From contig SXJP01000014.1 of NCBI GenBank assembly GCA_005779395.1, positions 1-64,000 on the forward strand: DNA of 64,000 nt. Direction: 5' to 3'. This DNA comes from Actinomycetota bacterium. GTDB taxonomy: Bacteria; Actinomycetota; Acidimicrobiia; IMCC26256; PALSA-610. The translations under genes and the position numbers were made by a program. The notes below the pieces were generated by a model. The model saw only the letters and a list, made by a program, of their open reading frames with translations. It was not told where the DNA came from and ran no database searches. Shown here one piece after another: positions 45,107 to 54,476 of the stretch (positions are counted from its first letter, which is position 1; every line of letters begins with the position of its first letter).

Positions 45107-47346
45107 GCCAACTCGGCGCACTTTGTGCCCTCGGCATCGCGACGGCATTCGCCCTCACGCGCATCTTTGACGGCAGTGACTGGTTCGGATTCGCAATCGC
45201 CGCCGTTCTGGTGCCACACATCGTCGGTTGGCTGGCTCACAGACGCCAGATCCATGGCCTAGTTACGGCATTGCATTGGTTCTTGTCTGGCTCCTGGCTG
45301 AGCATGATTGCAGTCGTAGGCCATGAGACCGCCTACGGATTTCCAACGAGCAAATCAATCTCAACATGGCGCAAAATGTTTGACCAGATCCCCGAGGTAC
45401 TGGATTCTGGCAGGACACCAGCAACGCCGTCTGGGGCAACGCTACTCATTGCACTAGTTGCGATACTTGTAGCAAATGCTTTATCCAACTGGGCCGCTTC
45501 GCATCGCATGTCAGCTGCTGCAGCGGTCGGCCCTCAATTCGCCCTCTTCATTTTTCTCAGCGCGTTCGGGGACACGCCATATCTGGTGGCGACGACAGCG
45601 TTTCTGTTCACAGCTGGTGTGTATGTCGCCGTTGAGTATCAGACATCGTTGCGCGAAAACAAGCACTGGTTTCATTCGCAACAACTCCGCAAGAGTCGAC
45701 TGATCTCCGGCGGCATCGCAGTCTCGATGGTCGTCGCGCTAGCGAGCGCAACTATTGGGCCACGGCTACCCTCTGCGCAGAGCCGTGGCTTAGTCGACTA
45801 CAAGGGTTGGGGCGATAACGCGGGGCGCGGTTCGGTGAGAATCGTGTCGCCTCTCGTGAATATCGGCGATTACTTGAATCGATCAGAGAATGTTGAGCTC
45901 TTCACGGTCGAGTCCCCGTTGCGAGCGTATTGGCGTCTGGTTGCACTCGATAATTTTGACGGCCAAGTATGGGGTTTAGCTGGCACGGTTGCGGAGTCTG
46001 GCTTCGCAGACCCGGCGCCTGGTGACGCCGTCCGCGAAGTGACGCAGCTTTTCACCATCGGACCGATGGGAGGACCCTTCCTTCCAGCCGCGTATCGAGC
46101 AATCGACACGCGTTACCTCGCCAAAGAGCACTCGATTCACGATTCGGCATCGCTATTCCTTGACTCTAAGAATTTCGATGGTCTCACCTACGAAGTCGAC
46201 TCCTTGGTCCCTGCGCCGTCAGCCGACTATCTCGAATCCCTCGACTCAAAGGTCATAGTTGGTCGCGAGAAATATCTCGAACTTCCCGATGACTTCCCAG
46301 TGACCGTCGCAAACTTGGCCCGGGATGTAACGAGTGATGCCCATACGCCATACGAAGTTGCCCTTGCTTTGCAGGCATATCTCCGCGAGTGGGGAGGGTT
46401 CAGTTACGACAAAACCATCGAAGGTCACGACACAGGAGCGTTAGAAAACTTTCTCCTGCGAGACAGAGTTGGCTTCTGCGAGCAGTTTGCTGGCTCCTAC
46501 GCTGCCATGGCTCGATCTGTTGGGCTACCTGCCAGGGTCGCGATCGGGTTCACACCAGGAACTCTCGAACCAGATGGTCGGTTCCACGTCACTAGCGACG
46601 AAGCACACGCATGGCCAGAGGTGCACTTAGACGGACTCGGCTGGATGAGTTTCGAACCGACCCCTGGGCGATACGACCCAACACCTGGCGATCACACAGG
46701 TACGGGTAGCCAGGACCCGAATATCGCCGAGCCGACTTCTCCAACCACTGATCCGTCCGTGGAGTCTTCGACCTTACCTACTACTACACAAAGCAGAGGC
46801 ACGAGTCCAACAGCGCCGAATCAGCCACGCCCAACGGTTGCACCTTCGAATGGGTCAGCCGACAGATCTGCGACGGCGACAGCACTTATCGCAGTCGGCT
46901 ACTTCCTCGCTGTTGGTGCAGCAAGTCTGATCGTCGTTTGCGCAATCGTTCTGCTTGTGGCACAAGTGAAGCGACACCGACGTCGTAACTCTCGCGACTC
47001 GCGCCTGCGGGTTGCGGGCGCATGGGAGCAAGCGCTTGAATCGTTAGGTCGTGCTGGCATTCACAGAAATCCCGCCGCTACACCAGTCGAATTCGCGTCG
47101 CGCGGTGGCCCTGCCGCTGGCGTTGGCCTCGCAGGACCAGCTTTGCTGTCTCTTGCTCACCTTTACACCGAAGCCACTTACTCAGCCAAGATTCCTTCGG
47201 ACAGCACGGCCGATGAGGCGTGGCAACACGTTCTGACGATCGAACGGGCAATAGTTGTTTCGGTTCGTCTTAGCGTCCGGCTACGCCGAAGGCTCGGCAT
47301 AACGCGAAGCAAGAATCCTTATGCTTTGGGATCGTTCGGTCGTTGA
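45070..47346 (+). CDS. TgpA-like membrane transglutaminase (DUF3488/transglutaminase core)
   Basis: The protein (758 residues from ATG 45070) has about six N-terminal membrane helices, an extracytoplasmic part, then a transglutaminase-like core: Cys in RVGFCEQFAGSYAAMARS, His in SDEAHAWPEVHLD and Asp in the following strand. A Thr/Ser/Pro-rich linker (about 555-600) leads to a last membrane helix and a cytoplasmic DUF4129-like domain. It completes the MoxR-DUF58-TgpA operon, linked elsewhere to envelope integrity. TTG 45034 is an alternative start. Confidence 0.88.
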   Translation: MDANPPLRAVDLSQLGALCALGIATAFALTRIFDGSDWFGFAIAAVLVPHIVGWLAHRRQIHGLVTALHWFLSGSWLSMIAVVGHETAYGFPTSKSISTWRKMFDQIPEVLDSGRTPATPSGATLLIALVAILVANALSNWAASHRMSAAAAVGPQFALFIFLSAFGDTPYLVATTAFLFTAGVYVAVEYQTSLRENKHWFHSQQLRKSRLISGGIAVSMVVALASATIGPRLPSAQSRGLVDYKGWGDNAGRGSVRIVSPLVNIGDYLNRSENVELFTVESPLRAYWRLVALDNFDGQVWGLAGTVAESGFADPAPGDAVREVTQLFTIGPMGGPFLPAAYRAIDTRYLAKEHSIHDSASLFLDSKNFDGLTYEVDSLVPAPSADYLESLDSKVIVGREKYLELPDDFPVTVANLARDVTSDAHTPYEVALALQAYLREWGGFSYDKTIEGHDTGALENFLLRDRVGFCEQFAGSYAAMARSVGLPARVAIGFTPGTLEPDGRFHVTSDEAHAWPEVHLDGLGWMSFEPTPGRYDPTPGDHTGTGSQDPNIAEPTSPTTDPSVESSTLPTTTQSRGTSPTAPNQPRPTVAPSNGSADRSATATALIAVGYFLAVGAASLIVVCAIVLLVAQVKRHRRRNSRDSRLRVAGAWEQALESLGRAGIHRNPAATPVEFASRGGPAAGVGLAGPALLSLAHLYTEATYSAKIPSDSTADEAWQHVLTIERAIVVSVRLSVRLRRRLGITRSKNPYALGSFGR

Positions 47347-47699
47347 AGTCCAAATCGTTCTTTGAGCGCCTCAGATAGGCCTCCACGAGGGAAATTCGAC
47401 CGTATTCCGATTAGCTCAGCGAGGCTGGCTTTGCCGAGCTTCTTGGCGTTGTCCGCCACCACGAGGAGCGAGCCGAGCATCACAATGAAGCCGAGCGCTG
47501 CAGCAACGGTGCTGTTCGTGAACTGGGTGACAATGACCACAAGACCAGCAACGCTACAAAGCAGCGCGAAACGTATGTTCCTGCCGGCATGGCTGTAGAT
47601 CGTCGTGTGCGCAACCTGCTCTACAAGTTCAGGATCGGACTCACTGAGTTGAGCCTCGATGCCACGCAGGATTTCGAGTTCTTCATCAGATAGCGGCAT
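47319..47699 (-). CDS. DUF3040 membrane protein
   Basis: The 126-residue protein begins MPLSDEELEILRGIEAQLSE with the acidic-amphipathic DUF3040 start (PLSE-E---L--IE--L-DP), has two membrane helices (about 43-80) and a basic C-terminus. Function is unknown; the family is typical of actinobacteria. It overlaps the convergent transglutaminase gene by 28 bases. Confidence 0.85.
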   Translation of the reverse strand: MPLSDEELEILRGIEAQLSESDPELVEQVAHTTIYSHAGRNIRFALLCSVAGLVVIVTQFTNSTVAAALGFIVMLGSLLVVADNAKKLGKASLAELIGIRSNFPRGGLSEALKERFGLQRPNDPKA

Positions 47700-47722
47700 A
47701 GCTCACACCTTCGAAATTGATA

Positions 47723-47761
47723 GTCGCGCATGCCAGAAACACAGCTTCATTGTCGCGCATG
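47723..47761. repeat. Two direct copies of GTCGCGCATG upstream of the DUF3040 gene
   Basis: GTCGCGCATG occurs at 47723-47732 and 47752-47761, a 29-bp period, in the 111-bp gap ahead of the DUF3040 start. The spacing is nearly three helical turns, so a protein could bind both on one face. No clear promoter hexamers stand out, although CATAAT is present on the minus strand nearby. Confidence 0.35.
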
Positions 47762-47810
47762 TGGTCGATTATGCCAACACATTGTCTAAGCAGTCGGATC
47801 AAATTGACAC

Positions 47811-48890
47811 CTAGGCAACATCAAACGGTAACGGTTGGCCGCCTGATGCCGCAGACCTGTACGCGACCTCGACTATGCGGTGTGCCTCGAGTGCGTCATC
47901 GACATGAGGGGTTCCGCACACCGGTCCGCCTTGCGAATCGAGTCCGTCGAGAAACGCCTTGTTCGGGTGTGCGTACTGCGCTATCGCCTTCTCATACACC
48001 TCTGGGACGTCAAGCATTGATGCCCACTCCGGAGCATCAAACACAACTTCGGTCTTGGCATCGGATGTCTCGACCGTGAGGGGCCCTAGGTAGTCATCAG
48101 TCGTGTGCAGGTAGGCACCCTCGCAGAACACTTCGAGGCGACGGCCCGACCCCCGGCTCAAGACCTGATGCCAAACAGAGACGAGCGTCGCTTGCGCTCC
48201 GTTGGGGTACACCATCTGCACCGTGGCGATGTCGTCAATACCACTGTGCCCGAACCGATTGCTGGTGCGCCCCGCGATCTCGACTGGGTCACCAAGAATC
48301 CAACGCAGGAGGTCGACGTCGTGAATCGAATGTTCGATGAGCGTTCCCCCACCCGCGAGTGCAACGTCAGCGCGCCAAGTAGAGCCATACATCCCTTGAA
48401 TGGGAAAGAACTGATCATCGCGAAATATCGCTGCCTGCGCTTCGCCGTACTTTCCGCTCCGGACCGCCGTCGCAATGGCTTCGAAGACTGGTGCCCACCT
48501 GAGTACCAGACCGACTTGGTGCGGGACTTGCCTCAAAAGTGCTTGCAACTGCAGACACTCCGTGAAGTTCGGGGCTAACGGCTTTTCACAAAATATTGGA
48601 AGACCACGCTCGACCGAAGCCGCAACAGCGTCAAGATGACCGTCGGTCCATGTACATACCCATGCGACGTCACAATGGTCTAACGCCTCGTCCAACGAAG
48701 CACGCGGCGTGCCACCGTTGTATTTGGCAACCTTGGCTGCACGAGCGGCATCAGTATCGAAGAGCGAATCGATCTCCCAATCGATCAGGCCAGCCTTCGT
48801 AAGTTGCGACAGTGCGTATGCATGCACGGTTCCAATGTGGCCGCAGCCGATAATCCCAATTCGTTTCAATCTCGCTCCTGTCTCGGACAC
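47811..48890 (-). CDS. Gfo/Idh/MocA family NAD(P)-dependent oxidoreductase
   Basis: The 359-residue protein has an N-terminal Rossmann loop (KRIGIIGCGHIGTVHAYAL), the EKPLAPNF motif that carries the catalytic Lys, and the C-terminal alpha/beta domain with GGGTLIEHSIHDVDLLRWILG. Members oxidise sugars, inositols or related alcohols; substrate unknown. It is 4 bp from dinB and probably in its operon, although no functional link is evident. Confidence 0.88.
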   Translation of the reverse strand: MSETGARLKRIGIIGCGHIGTVHAYALSQLTKAGLIDWEIDSLFDTDAARAAKVAKYNGGTPRASLDEALDHCDVAWVCTWTDGHLDAVAASVERGLPIFCEKPLAPNFTECLQLQALLRQVPHQVGLVLRWAPVFEAIATAVRSGKYGEAQAAIFRDDQFFPIQGMYGSTWRADVALAGGGTLIEHSIHDVDLLRWILGDPVEIAGRTSNRFGHSGIDDIATVQMVYPNGAQATLVSVWHQVLSRGSGRRLEVFCEGAYLHTTDDYLGPLTVETSDAKTEVVFDAPEWASMLDVPEVYEKAIAQYAHPNKAFLDGLDSQGGPVCGTPHVDDALEAHRIVEVAYRSAASGGQPLPFDVA

Positions 48891-48894
48891 ATCT

Positions 48895-50145
48895 CTAGTC
48901 CGCGAGTGTCGGATTTTGCCGATCGTTCATTCCTATGCGCGCGGCTGGCTGAACAGCGTCTTTGCCGAACCGTCGCCGTACGTCGTCTACGACTCTGTCG
49001 ACCTCCGCGCGGCGCTCATCGATTGAATTCTGCAATTCGTTAGCGTCGCCGAAAGCGAGTGTCCCCTGGATCGCGCCTGAGCCGTCATCAAAATTCGAGC
49101 AATGCACTCCGACAAGTCGCAGACCTCTTTCGTGGTCGACTTGGTCTAGGAGTGCGAAAACCGTGCGCGCGATAACACCTGAAACCGCGGTTCCCGAGTC
49201 GAGAGTGTGCGATCGGGTGACTGTCTGAAAATCTGAGTATCGAGCCTTCAGCGTAACCGTGCGAGCCGAGAGGCCAGCTTTTCGAATTCGCGAGCCGACA
49301 CTATCGATAAGCCGAAAGAGTTCCCTTTCGATTTCCGGACGAGTGCGAATGTCTTCTCCGAATGTCTCTTCATGCCCGATACTTTTTGCTTCACGATCGG
49401 TAACGATTGGTCGTGGATCTCGATTGTTCGCGAGGTCGAAAAGGTGAGTGCCGACCGCCTTGCCAACCGCGGCGACTAGTGGCGCTATACCGACTCGTGC
49501 GACGTCACCGACCGTCTTGACACCAATGCGTTGCAGTTTCTCCGCATTCTTTGGCCCGACGCCCCACAGGACTCGAATTGGCAGCGGATGCAAAAACGCG
49601 AGTTCTCCACCCGCATGCACAACGAGAAGTCCGTTTGGTTTGGCTTGATCGCTCGCAACTTTTGCAAGAAATTTTGTCGTCGCGATACCGACAGACAACG
49701 AAAGGCCGATTTCAGATAGAACGCGCTCCCTCAGATGCGCTCCAACTTCTTCTGGATCACCGAGCAAACGATGGACGCTCGCAACATCTAAGAATGCTTC
49801 ATCGACTGAGAGTTGCTCTACGAGTGGCGTCGTGTCCCGAAGTATCGCCATGACTCGTTGTGAAAACTCCCCGTAGAGACCCATGCGTGGAACTAGGAAG
49901 GTTCCCTGTGGACAAAGTTTTCTTGCTTGTGCCGTCGGCATAGCTGAACGCACACCAAACTTGCGCGCTTCGTAGCTCGCAGCGCAAACGACCCCGCGTG
50001 TGCCTATGCCTCCGACGACGACCGGAGAATTGCGCAATTTCGGATTCTCGAGTTGTTCGACACTCGCGTAGAAGGCATCAAGGTCGACATGCAAGATCGA
50101 GGCTTCGGTGCGGACTCCACTCGTACTCGGGTTCGTTTGTGGCAT
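48895..50145 (-). CDS. dinB: DNA polymerase IV (Y family)
   Basis: The 416-residue protein has ILHVDLDAFYASVEQLENP with the first metal Asp, YSVDEAFLDV-like VEQLSVDEAFLDVAS with the catalytic acidic pair, the HhH part LWGVGPKNAEKLQRIGVKTVGDVA and a little-finger domain. It performs error-prone translesion synthesis. The ATG shares a base with the Nudix stop (TGATG), so the damage polymerase is co-expressed with a nucleotide hydrolase. Confidence 0.94.
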   Translation of the reverse strand: MPQTNPSTSGVRTEASILHVDLDAFYASVEQLENPKLRNSPVVVGGIGTRGVVCAASYEARKFGVRSAMPTAQARKLCPQGTFLVPRMGLYGEFSQRVMAILRDTTPLVEQLSVDEAFLDVASVHRLLGDPEEVGAHLRERVLSEIGLSLSVGIATTKFLAKVASDQAKPNGLLVVHAGGELAFLHPLPIRVLWGVGPKNAEKLQRIGVKTVGDVARVGIAPLVAAVGKAVGTHLFDLANNRDPRPIVTDREAKSIGHEETFGEDIRTRPEIERELFRLIDSVGSRIRKAGLSARTVTLKARYSDFQTVTRSHTLDSGTAVSGVIARTVFALLDQVDHERGLRLVGVHCSNFDDGSGAIQGTLAFGDANELQNSIDERRAEVDRVVDDVRRRFGKDAVQPAARIGMNDRQNPTLAD

Positions 50146-50708
50146 CAGGCGGAGCGCACGACATGCAGGTCGTCACGTTTGGTCCCATATACCTCGTACT
50201 TGAATGACCGAGTCGGTTCAGAGGCAGACCACCGTTCGGCCAACCAGGTCGACAAAGGCTCTCGCACCCATGGCGGACAACTGTCGAGGTATCCATCGAC
50301 TAGGTGGTTGAGGACAAAAGCAGCCTCGACCACTATGCCATCAGGGTCTGCGATGCATAAGTCTCCCTCGAAGTCTGATGCATGGTGGACTTCACATCGC
50401 ATGCGCCAACCGAGATCGGGTGCAGTCGCAACGACCTCGTACACAGGGCCGTGCCAGCCTGTGATACGCAACCCTGTCTCTTCGTTAACTTCGCGTCGCA
50501 GACCTTCGAGCAGCGACGCGTCGTCGTTGTCGATCACTCCGCCAGGCGTGCTCCAATCCTCTGCACCACCTCGGCGGACATTGCGTACGAGCAGTAGTCC
50601 GTCGTCTGACTCGACTAGCGCCCCGGCCACTGTCCATTCTCGCCACTGCACATTCGCAGTCTTGCAGATCGGACGAAATTCTTTGCACAAGTCGCGAGGC
50701 CTGGCCAT
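50145..50708 (-). CDS. Nudix hydrolase
   Basis: From ATG 50708 the 187-residue protein has WTVAGALVESDDGLLLVRNVR and the Nudix box with REVNEETGL. The box holds one extra residue (GGVIDNDDASLLEGLRREV) and Asp in place of the first conserved Glu, so the metal site may be slightly altered. These enzymes hydrolyse nucleoside diphosphates linked to another moiety; the target is unknown. The frame extends to 50801 but would then overlap the divergent gene at 50749. It is coupled to dinB. Confidence 0.85.
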   Translation of the reverse strand: MARPRDLCKEFRPICKTANVQWREWTVAGALVESDDGLLLVRNVRRGGAEDWSTPGGVIDNDDASLLEGLRREVNEETGLRITGWHGPVYEVVATAPDLGWRMRCEVHHASDFEGDLCIADPDGIVVEAAFVLNHLVDGYLDSCPPWVREPLSTWLAERWSASEPTRSFKYEVYGTKRDDLHVVRSA

Positions 50709-50748
50709 ACTCGTATTTCCGGCCACCTGATCTGTACTCTCTAGACGA

Positions 50749-51096
50749 ATGTCAGAACCAGGAATCTCCTCGACACGCGATTTCTTGAAGTCACACCCCA
50801 ACGCGCCGCGCCAGGGACCGGTTTGGCTCGCATGCTCGCTCGTAGTGCTCTCAGCTGTGCTCGGAGGCCTAATCGGCTACTCGTTAGTCGGCGCATCCTG
50901 CACGGAGACAGCACCCCTCCTGCAACGCATACTCGCTGGAGTCGAGTCTGGTGTGACCGCAACTACACGGAGTTGCGCGACCCAACAACTCATCGGCACT
51001 CTTGTCGGGTCGCTGGTGTCTGGTATCGGGGTCGCGATCGTCGCGGTACTTACGCTTCGAGCTATGTCCGAGTGGCGTAAAACTCCACCGTCATAA
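50749..51096 (+). CDS. Small membrane protein, function unknown
   Basis: I do not recognise the family. The 115-residue protein has two hydrophobic helices (about 25-49 and 82-104) separated by a loop with two Cys (GASCTE and RSCATQ) that could form a disulfide outside the membrane. It starts with ATG 41 bp from the Nudix start on the other strand and ends 6 bases into the aldolase gene. Confidence 0.6.
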   Translation: MSEPGISSTRDFLKSHPNAPRQGPVWLACSLVVLSAVLGGLIGYSLVGASCTETAPLLQRILAGVESGVTATTRSCATQQLIGTLVGSLVSGIGVAIVAVLTLRAMSEWRKTPPS

Positions 51097-52106
51097 AGCC
51101 TTTATGGCACGTTCGAGGCCTTCGTCGTCGACGTCGCAATGGAAAACAAAACGAGTCACATGGGGATCGATGGTTCCGGCAAGGATGCCCTCGGCGGCGA
51201 GACGATCTAAAAGGTCGTGTGGCAGCAGACTTGAGTCGGCACACACGATGTTGGTATGGACCCGGCTCGGCTCGATGCACCCGTGCCACCGGTCGGCTAG
51301 AGCATCGGCAAAAGTTCGTGCGCGCTGGTGATCGTCCGCGAGACGCTCGACCATCGTCTCAAGTGCGACGATTCCCGCAGCTGCCATGATTCCGGCCTGT
51401 CGCCAACCCCCACCCAAGCGATGCCTGTCGCCACGCATCCGGCCAATCAGATCTGTCGGCCCACAGAGAATCGACCCGATAGGAGCGCCGAGACCTTTAC
51501 TCAAACAAAACATGATCGTGTCGCAGTTGGCGGCCAACTCTGCGGGACTCTCTCCTAACGCAATCGACGCGTTCCAAATACGTGCGCCATCACAATGCAC
51601 CAACAAGCCTTCGGCATGCGCAGCATCGCAAAGCGCTGCGACTTCCGCCGCAGGAAGTGGCCTGCCGTTCGCGAACAGATGAGTATTTTCAACTACGAGA
51701 AGCGACACCTGCGGAGGTGATGGTGCCTCCCCTTGCCTGCAGTCGTGACCTGATCTGGCGTGATCACCCCTAGCTCGTCATGGAGCGGCCGGACCTGCAC
51801 GCCCGCGTTGCGAGCAGCGCCGGCGTCCTCATAACAGTAGACATGCGCTCGGCTAGGACATATCAGTTCTGAACCCGGCCGAGACATCGCCCGAATCGCG
51901 AGTTGGTTCGCCATTGTGCCAGTAGGAACGTACATAGCAGCTTGCTTTCCCAAGAGAGAGGCTGCAAGCGATTCGAGTTGGTTCACCGTTGGGTCTTCGC
52001 CTGAGAGGTCATCGCCGACTTCTGCATTCGCCATCGCGGTTCGCATCGTGGCGTTCGGGCGCGTAACGGTATCTGACCTGAGATCAACAATCACTTCGGC
52101 GGTCAC
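51091..52106 (-). pseudogene. Threonine aldolase/beta-eliminating lyase family gene with a -1 frameshift
   Basis: Two frames together make one PLP fold type I enzyme of about 338 residues. The first (52106 down to about 51730) begins VIVDLRSDTVTRPNATMR and has VPTGTMANQLAIRA. The second (to 51091) continues with VSLLVVENTHLFANGRPLP, HCDGARIWNASIALG and the PLP-Lys motif FCLSKGLGAPIGS. The switch lies at the run of four C at 51729-51732 (G on the gene strand); one added base restores the frame. The sequence there does not fit a standard -1 slippery heptamer, so an assembly error or a recent null mutation is more likely than programmed frameshifting. All catalytic residues remain intact. Confidence 0.85.
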
Positions 52107-52966
52107 CTAACGACGGGTCTCAGTAGACCCTCTTGAATGACGGTCACACAAAGCCGACCATCCTGGCTGTAAATAAAACCTTCAGCGATACCGCGTGCGC
52201 CATGCGCAGAAGGCGACTTTTGGTGGTACAGCATCCACTCGTCAACGTGAAACGACCGATGAAACCACATGGCATGGTCGAGCGACGCGATCTGAAATGA
52301 GTCATCTGTGTAGCTCACCTGGTGTGGCATCACTGCGGTATCAAGCAGCGTCAGGTCGCTGGCATATGCGACGACGCACTTGTGCAGCAAAGAGTTAGCG
52401 GGGAGCGGCCCATTCGATTTGAACCACACGTGTTGCTCGGCTGGCCGTGGGCTCGGGTCGATCCAGCGCGGTGCCTCCACGCTGCGCGTCGTGATCGGAC
52501 GCTCGCGCGAGATCCAATCCCAAACTTCTTCACTGAATCGATCTCGATACGGCGTTACTCGTTCCAAGAAACTTGGGAGCACCTCTGGGTCGCCTGCATC
52601 TGGCATTTCGTACTGGTGTTCCGGACCATCCTCGATGATCTGAAAACTTGCCGCGAGGTTGAAGATCGCTCGTCCGTGCTGGATCGCAACAACTCTTCGA
52701 GTCGTAAAACTTCTGCCATCGCGGATCCGATCGACGTTGTAGATGATCGGCACATTCGGGTCTCCCGGACGCAAGAAATATGCGTGGAGCGAGTGCACGG
52801 TTCGGTCGGTCTCTACCGTTCTCCCGGCCGCGACCAACGCCTGGCCAGCAACCTGGCCCCCAAACACACGCTGGCGCTGTTCGTCTGGGGAGACGCCACG
52901 AAACAGGTTGACCTCGAGTTGTTCAAGGTCTAGTAGTTCCAGAAGTTCGGTAAGCGCGTCGCTCAT
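52103..52966 (-). CDS. tesB: Acyl-CoA thioesterase II
   Basis: The 287-residue double hot-dog protein has VFGGQVAGQALVAAGRTV, HSLHAYFLRPGD and, in the second half, YASDLTLLDTAVMPH and SLDHAMWFHRSFHVDEWMLYH with the catalytic Asp, then ARGIAEGFIYSQDGRLCVTVIQEGLLR. It hydrolyses acyl-CoA thioesters in the cytosol. It overlaps the aldolase-type gene by four bases. Confidence 0.95.
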   Translation of the reverse strand: MSDALTELLELLDLEQLEVNLFRGVSPDEQRQRVFGGQVAGQALVAAGRTVETDRTVHSLHAYFLRPGDPNVPIIYNVDRIRDGRSFTTRRVVAIQHGRAIFNLAASFQIIEDGPEHQYEMPDAGDPEVLPSFLERVTPYRDRFSEEVWDWISRERPITTRSVEAPRWIDPSPRPAEQHVWFKSNGPLPANSLLHKCVVAYASDLTLLDTAVMPHQVSYTDDSFQIASLDHAMWFHRSFHVDEWMLYHQKSPSAHGARGIAEGFIYSQDGRLCVTVIQEGLLRPVVR

Positions 52967-52977
52967 AGATCGTGAGG

Positions 52978-54003
52978 CTACGCGAAAAACGCTTGCGCGT
53001 CTGCGTAGAAACTGTCGTCGAGTGTCTTTAGATGAGCCACACCATCAGAGAGAGGAACCCGAACGATGTCCGTGCCGCGCAAGGCAACCATCGTCCCGAA
53101 CTCGCCATCGTCCAACGCGCCTATTGCTGCGAGACCGAAGCGTGTCGCTATGACTCGATCGAACGCTGTTGGTGTCCCTCCGCGCAACACATGGCCGAGT
53201 GATGTAACACGCGATTCGAATCTTGTGCGCGCTTCGATTTCCCTAGCAATAACAGTCCCGATGCCACCTAGTCGGACATGACCAAACTCGTCTAGTTCTG
53301 CATCGGTGAGCGACATCGTCCCCGCTATTGGGACCGATCCTTCGGCTACGACAACAATCGAATAGCCGGCGCCGAGAAAGTGTCGCCGCTCGATACGACT
53401 GCAGACGTCTGAAATGTCGAACGGCTTCTCTGGCACGAGCACAAGGTCTGCACCGCCGGCAAGTCCTGCGTACGCGGCGATCCATCCAGCGTGTCGACCC
53501 ATGACCTCAACGACCATCACCCGGTCGTGGCTCTCGGCTGTTGTATGCAGGCGGTCGATGGCATCGGTCGCTACTTGCACCGCCGTATGGAATCCGAATG
53601 TGAAGTCTGTGGCGGACAAGTCGTTGTCGATGGTTTTTGGCACACCGACTACAGAAACCCCAGCCTCAGCCAAGCGATGCGCAACACCGAGGGTGTCTTC
53701 TCCTCCGATTGCGAGCAACGCGTCGATGCGGTCGGCAGCGAGAGTTGCGAGCACCGTAGATTCGCCACCGTCGACTTTGTATGGGTTGGTTCGCGATGTG
53801 CCGAGGATTGTCCCGCCCCGCGGCAACAGTCCTCTTGTTGAACCAAGTGGTAAGGGCACCGAAGTGCCTTCGAGCAAACCGCGCCATCCGTTGCGATAGC
53901 CGACGAATTCATGTCCGTGTTCGGTCCCCCGCCGCACAACTGCTCTGATAACAGCGTTGAGGCCCGGACAGTCGCCACCACCTGTAAGCATCCCTATACG
54001 CAT
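52978..54003 (-). CDS. pfp: Phosphofructokinase, predicted pyrophosphate-dependent
   Basis: The 341-residue PfkA-family enzyme has GGGDCPGLNAVIR at the start and the substrate motifs PKTIDNDL (122-129) and MGRHAGWIAAYAGLAGGAD. Two positions set the phosphoryl donor: ATP enzymes have Gly at E. coli positions 104 and 124, PPi enzymes Asp and Lys. Here the motifs are GGED (Asp 103) and PKTID (Lys 123), which predicts pyrophosphate use and hence a reversible step in glycolysis. Biochemical proof would be needed because some actinobacterial ATP enzymes carry one of these changes. Confidence 0.85.
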   Translation of the reverse strand: MRIGMLTGGGDCPGLNAVIRAVVRRGTEHGHEFVGYRNGWRGLLEGTSVPLPLGSTRGLLPRGGTILGTSRTNPYKVDGGESTVLATLAADRIDALLAIGGEDTLGVAHRLAEAGVSVVGVPKTIDNDLSATDFTFGFHTAVQVATDAIDRLHTTAESHDRVMVVEVMGRHAGWIAAYAGLAGGADLVLVPEKPFDISDVCSRIERRHFLGAGYSIVVVAEGSVPIAGTMSLTDAELDEFGHVRLGGIGTVIAREIEARTRFESRVTSLGHVLRGGTPTAFDRVIATRFGLAAIGALDDGEFGTMVALRGTDIVRVPLSDGVAHLKTLDDSFYADAQAFFA

Positions 54004-54050
54004 CTAGACCACCTCGTTTCGGGACGCTAAAGCCATCTTCGGCAGAAGAC

Positions 54051-54476
54051 ATGTCTAGCCTGCAGGAGATGTCGCGACAACGCTCTGACGCCCGAATCCA
54101 ACGACTCGTGTCCCAGAGACTCGATACTGACGAGAAACTTCTCGAATGGACTCGCGTGTGGCATTCTCGGCCCGGCCGCCTCCACATATTCGCTGCGCGT
54201 TACCGCGACATCGCAGTTCTCACGGATGCGCGACTGATTCTGTTCGACGTTGGTTGGCTGACGCGTAGACCTCGACGTCGCGTTCTTGCCGACCGACTGA
54301 GTCAGCTAACTGTTGAGGATGCATCGAAGGCAAAAGATGCCAGCAAGATTCGTTTCGCTCGATCGGGCCGGCGATCGATGCTGCTCGAGTTCAAGAGCGC
54401 CGCGCCATTCGGAGTCGAATTACTACAGCGCAGCGGCCGCATCGCCAATGAAATCATAAGTAGCGGCACTAAGTGA
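54051..54476 (+). CDS. PH-like domain protein, function unknown
   Basis: The 141-residue protein has a charged helical N-terminus (RQRSDARIQRLVSQRLDTDEK) and a beta-rich middle with RDIAVLTDARLILFDVGWLTRRPRRRVLADRLSQLTVED, reminiscent of bacterial PH-like domains. No membrane segment or catalytic motif is visible. The stop overlaps the glpK GTG (GTGA), so the two are coupled. The role beside glycerol kinase is unclear. Confidence 0.65.
   Translation: MSSLQEMSRQRSDARIQRLVSQRLDTDEKLLEWTRVWHSRPGRLHIFAARYRDIAVLTDARLILFDVGWLTRRPRRRVLADRLSQLTVEDASKAKDASKIRFARSGRRSMLLEFKSAAPFGVELLQRSGRIANEIISSGTK

Noticed and set aside
51729..51732. Programmed -1 frameshifting in the aldolase gene
   Set aside because: The zero-frame codons around the G run (GGC AAG GGG AGG) do not match X-XXY-YYZ, and I saw no stable stem or pseudoknot after it.
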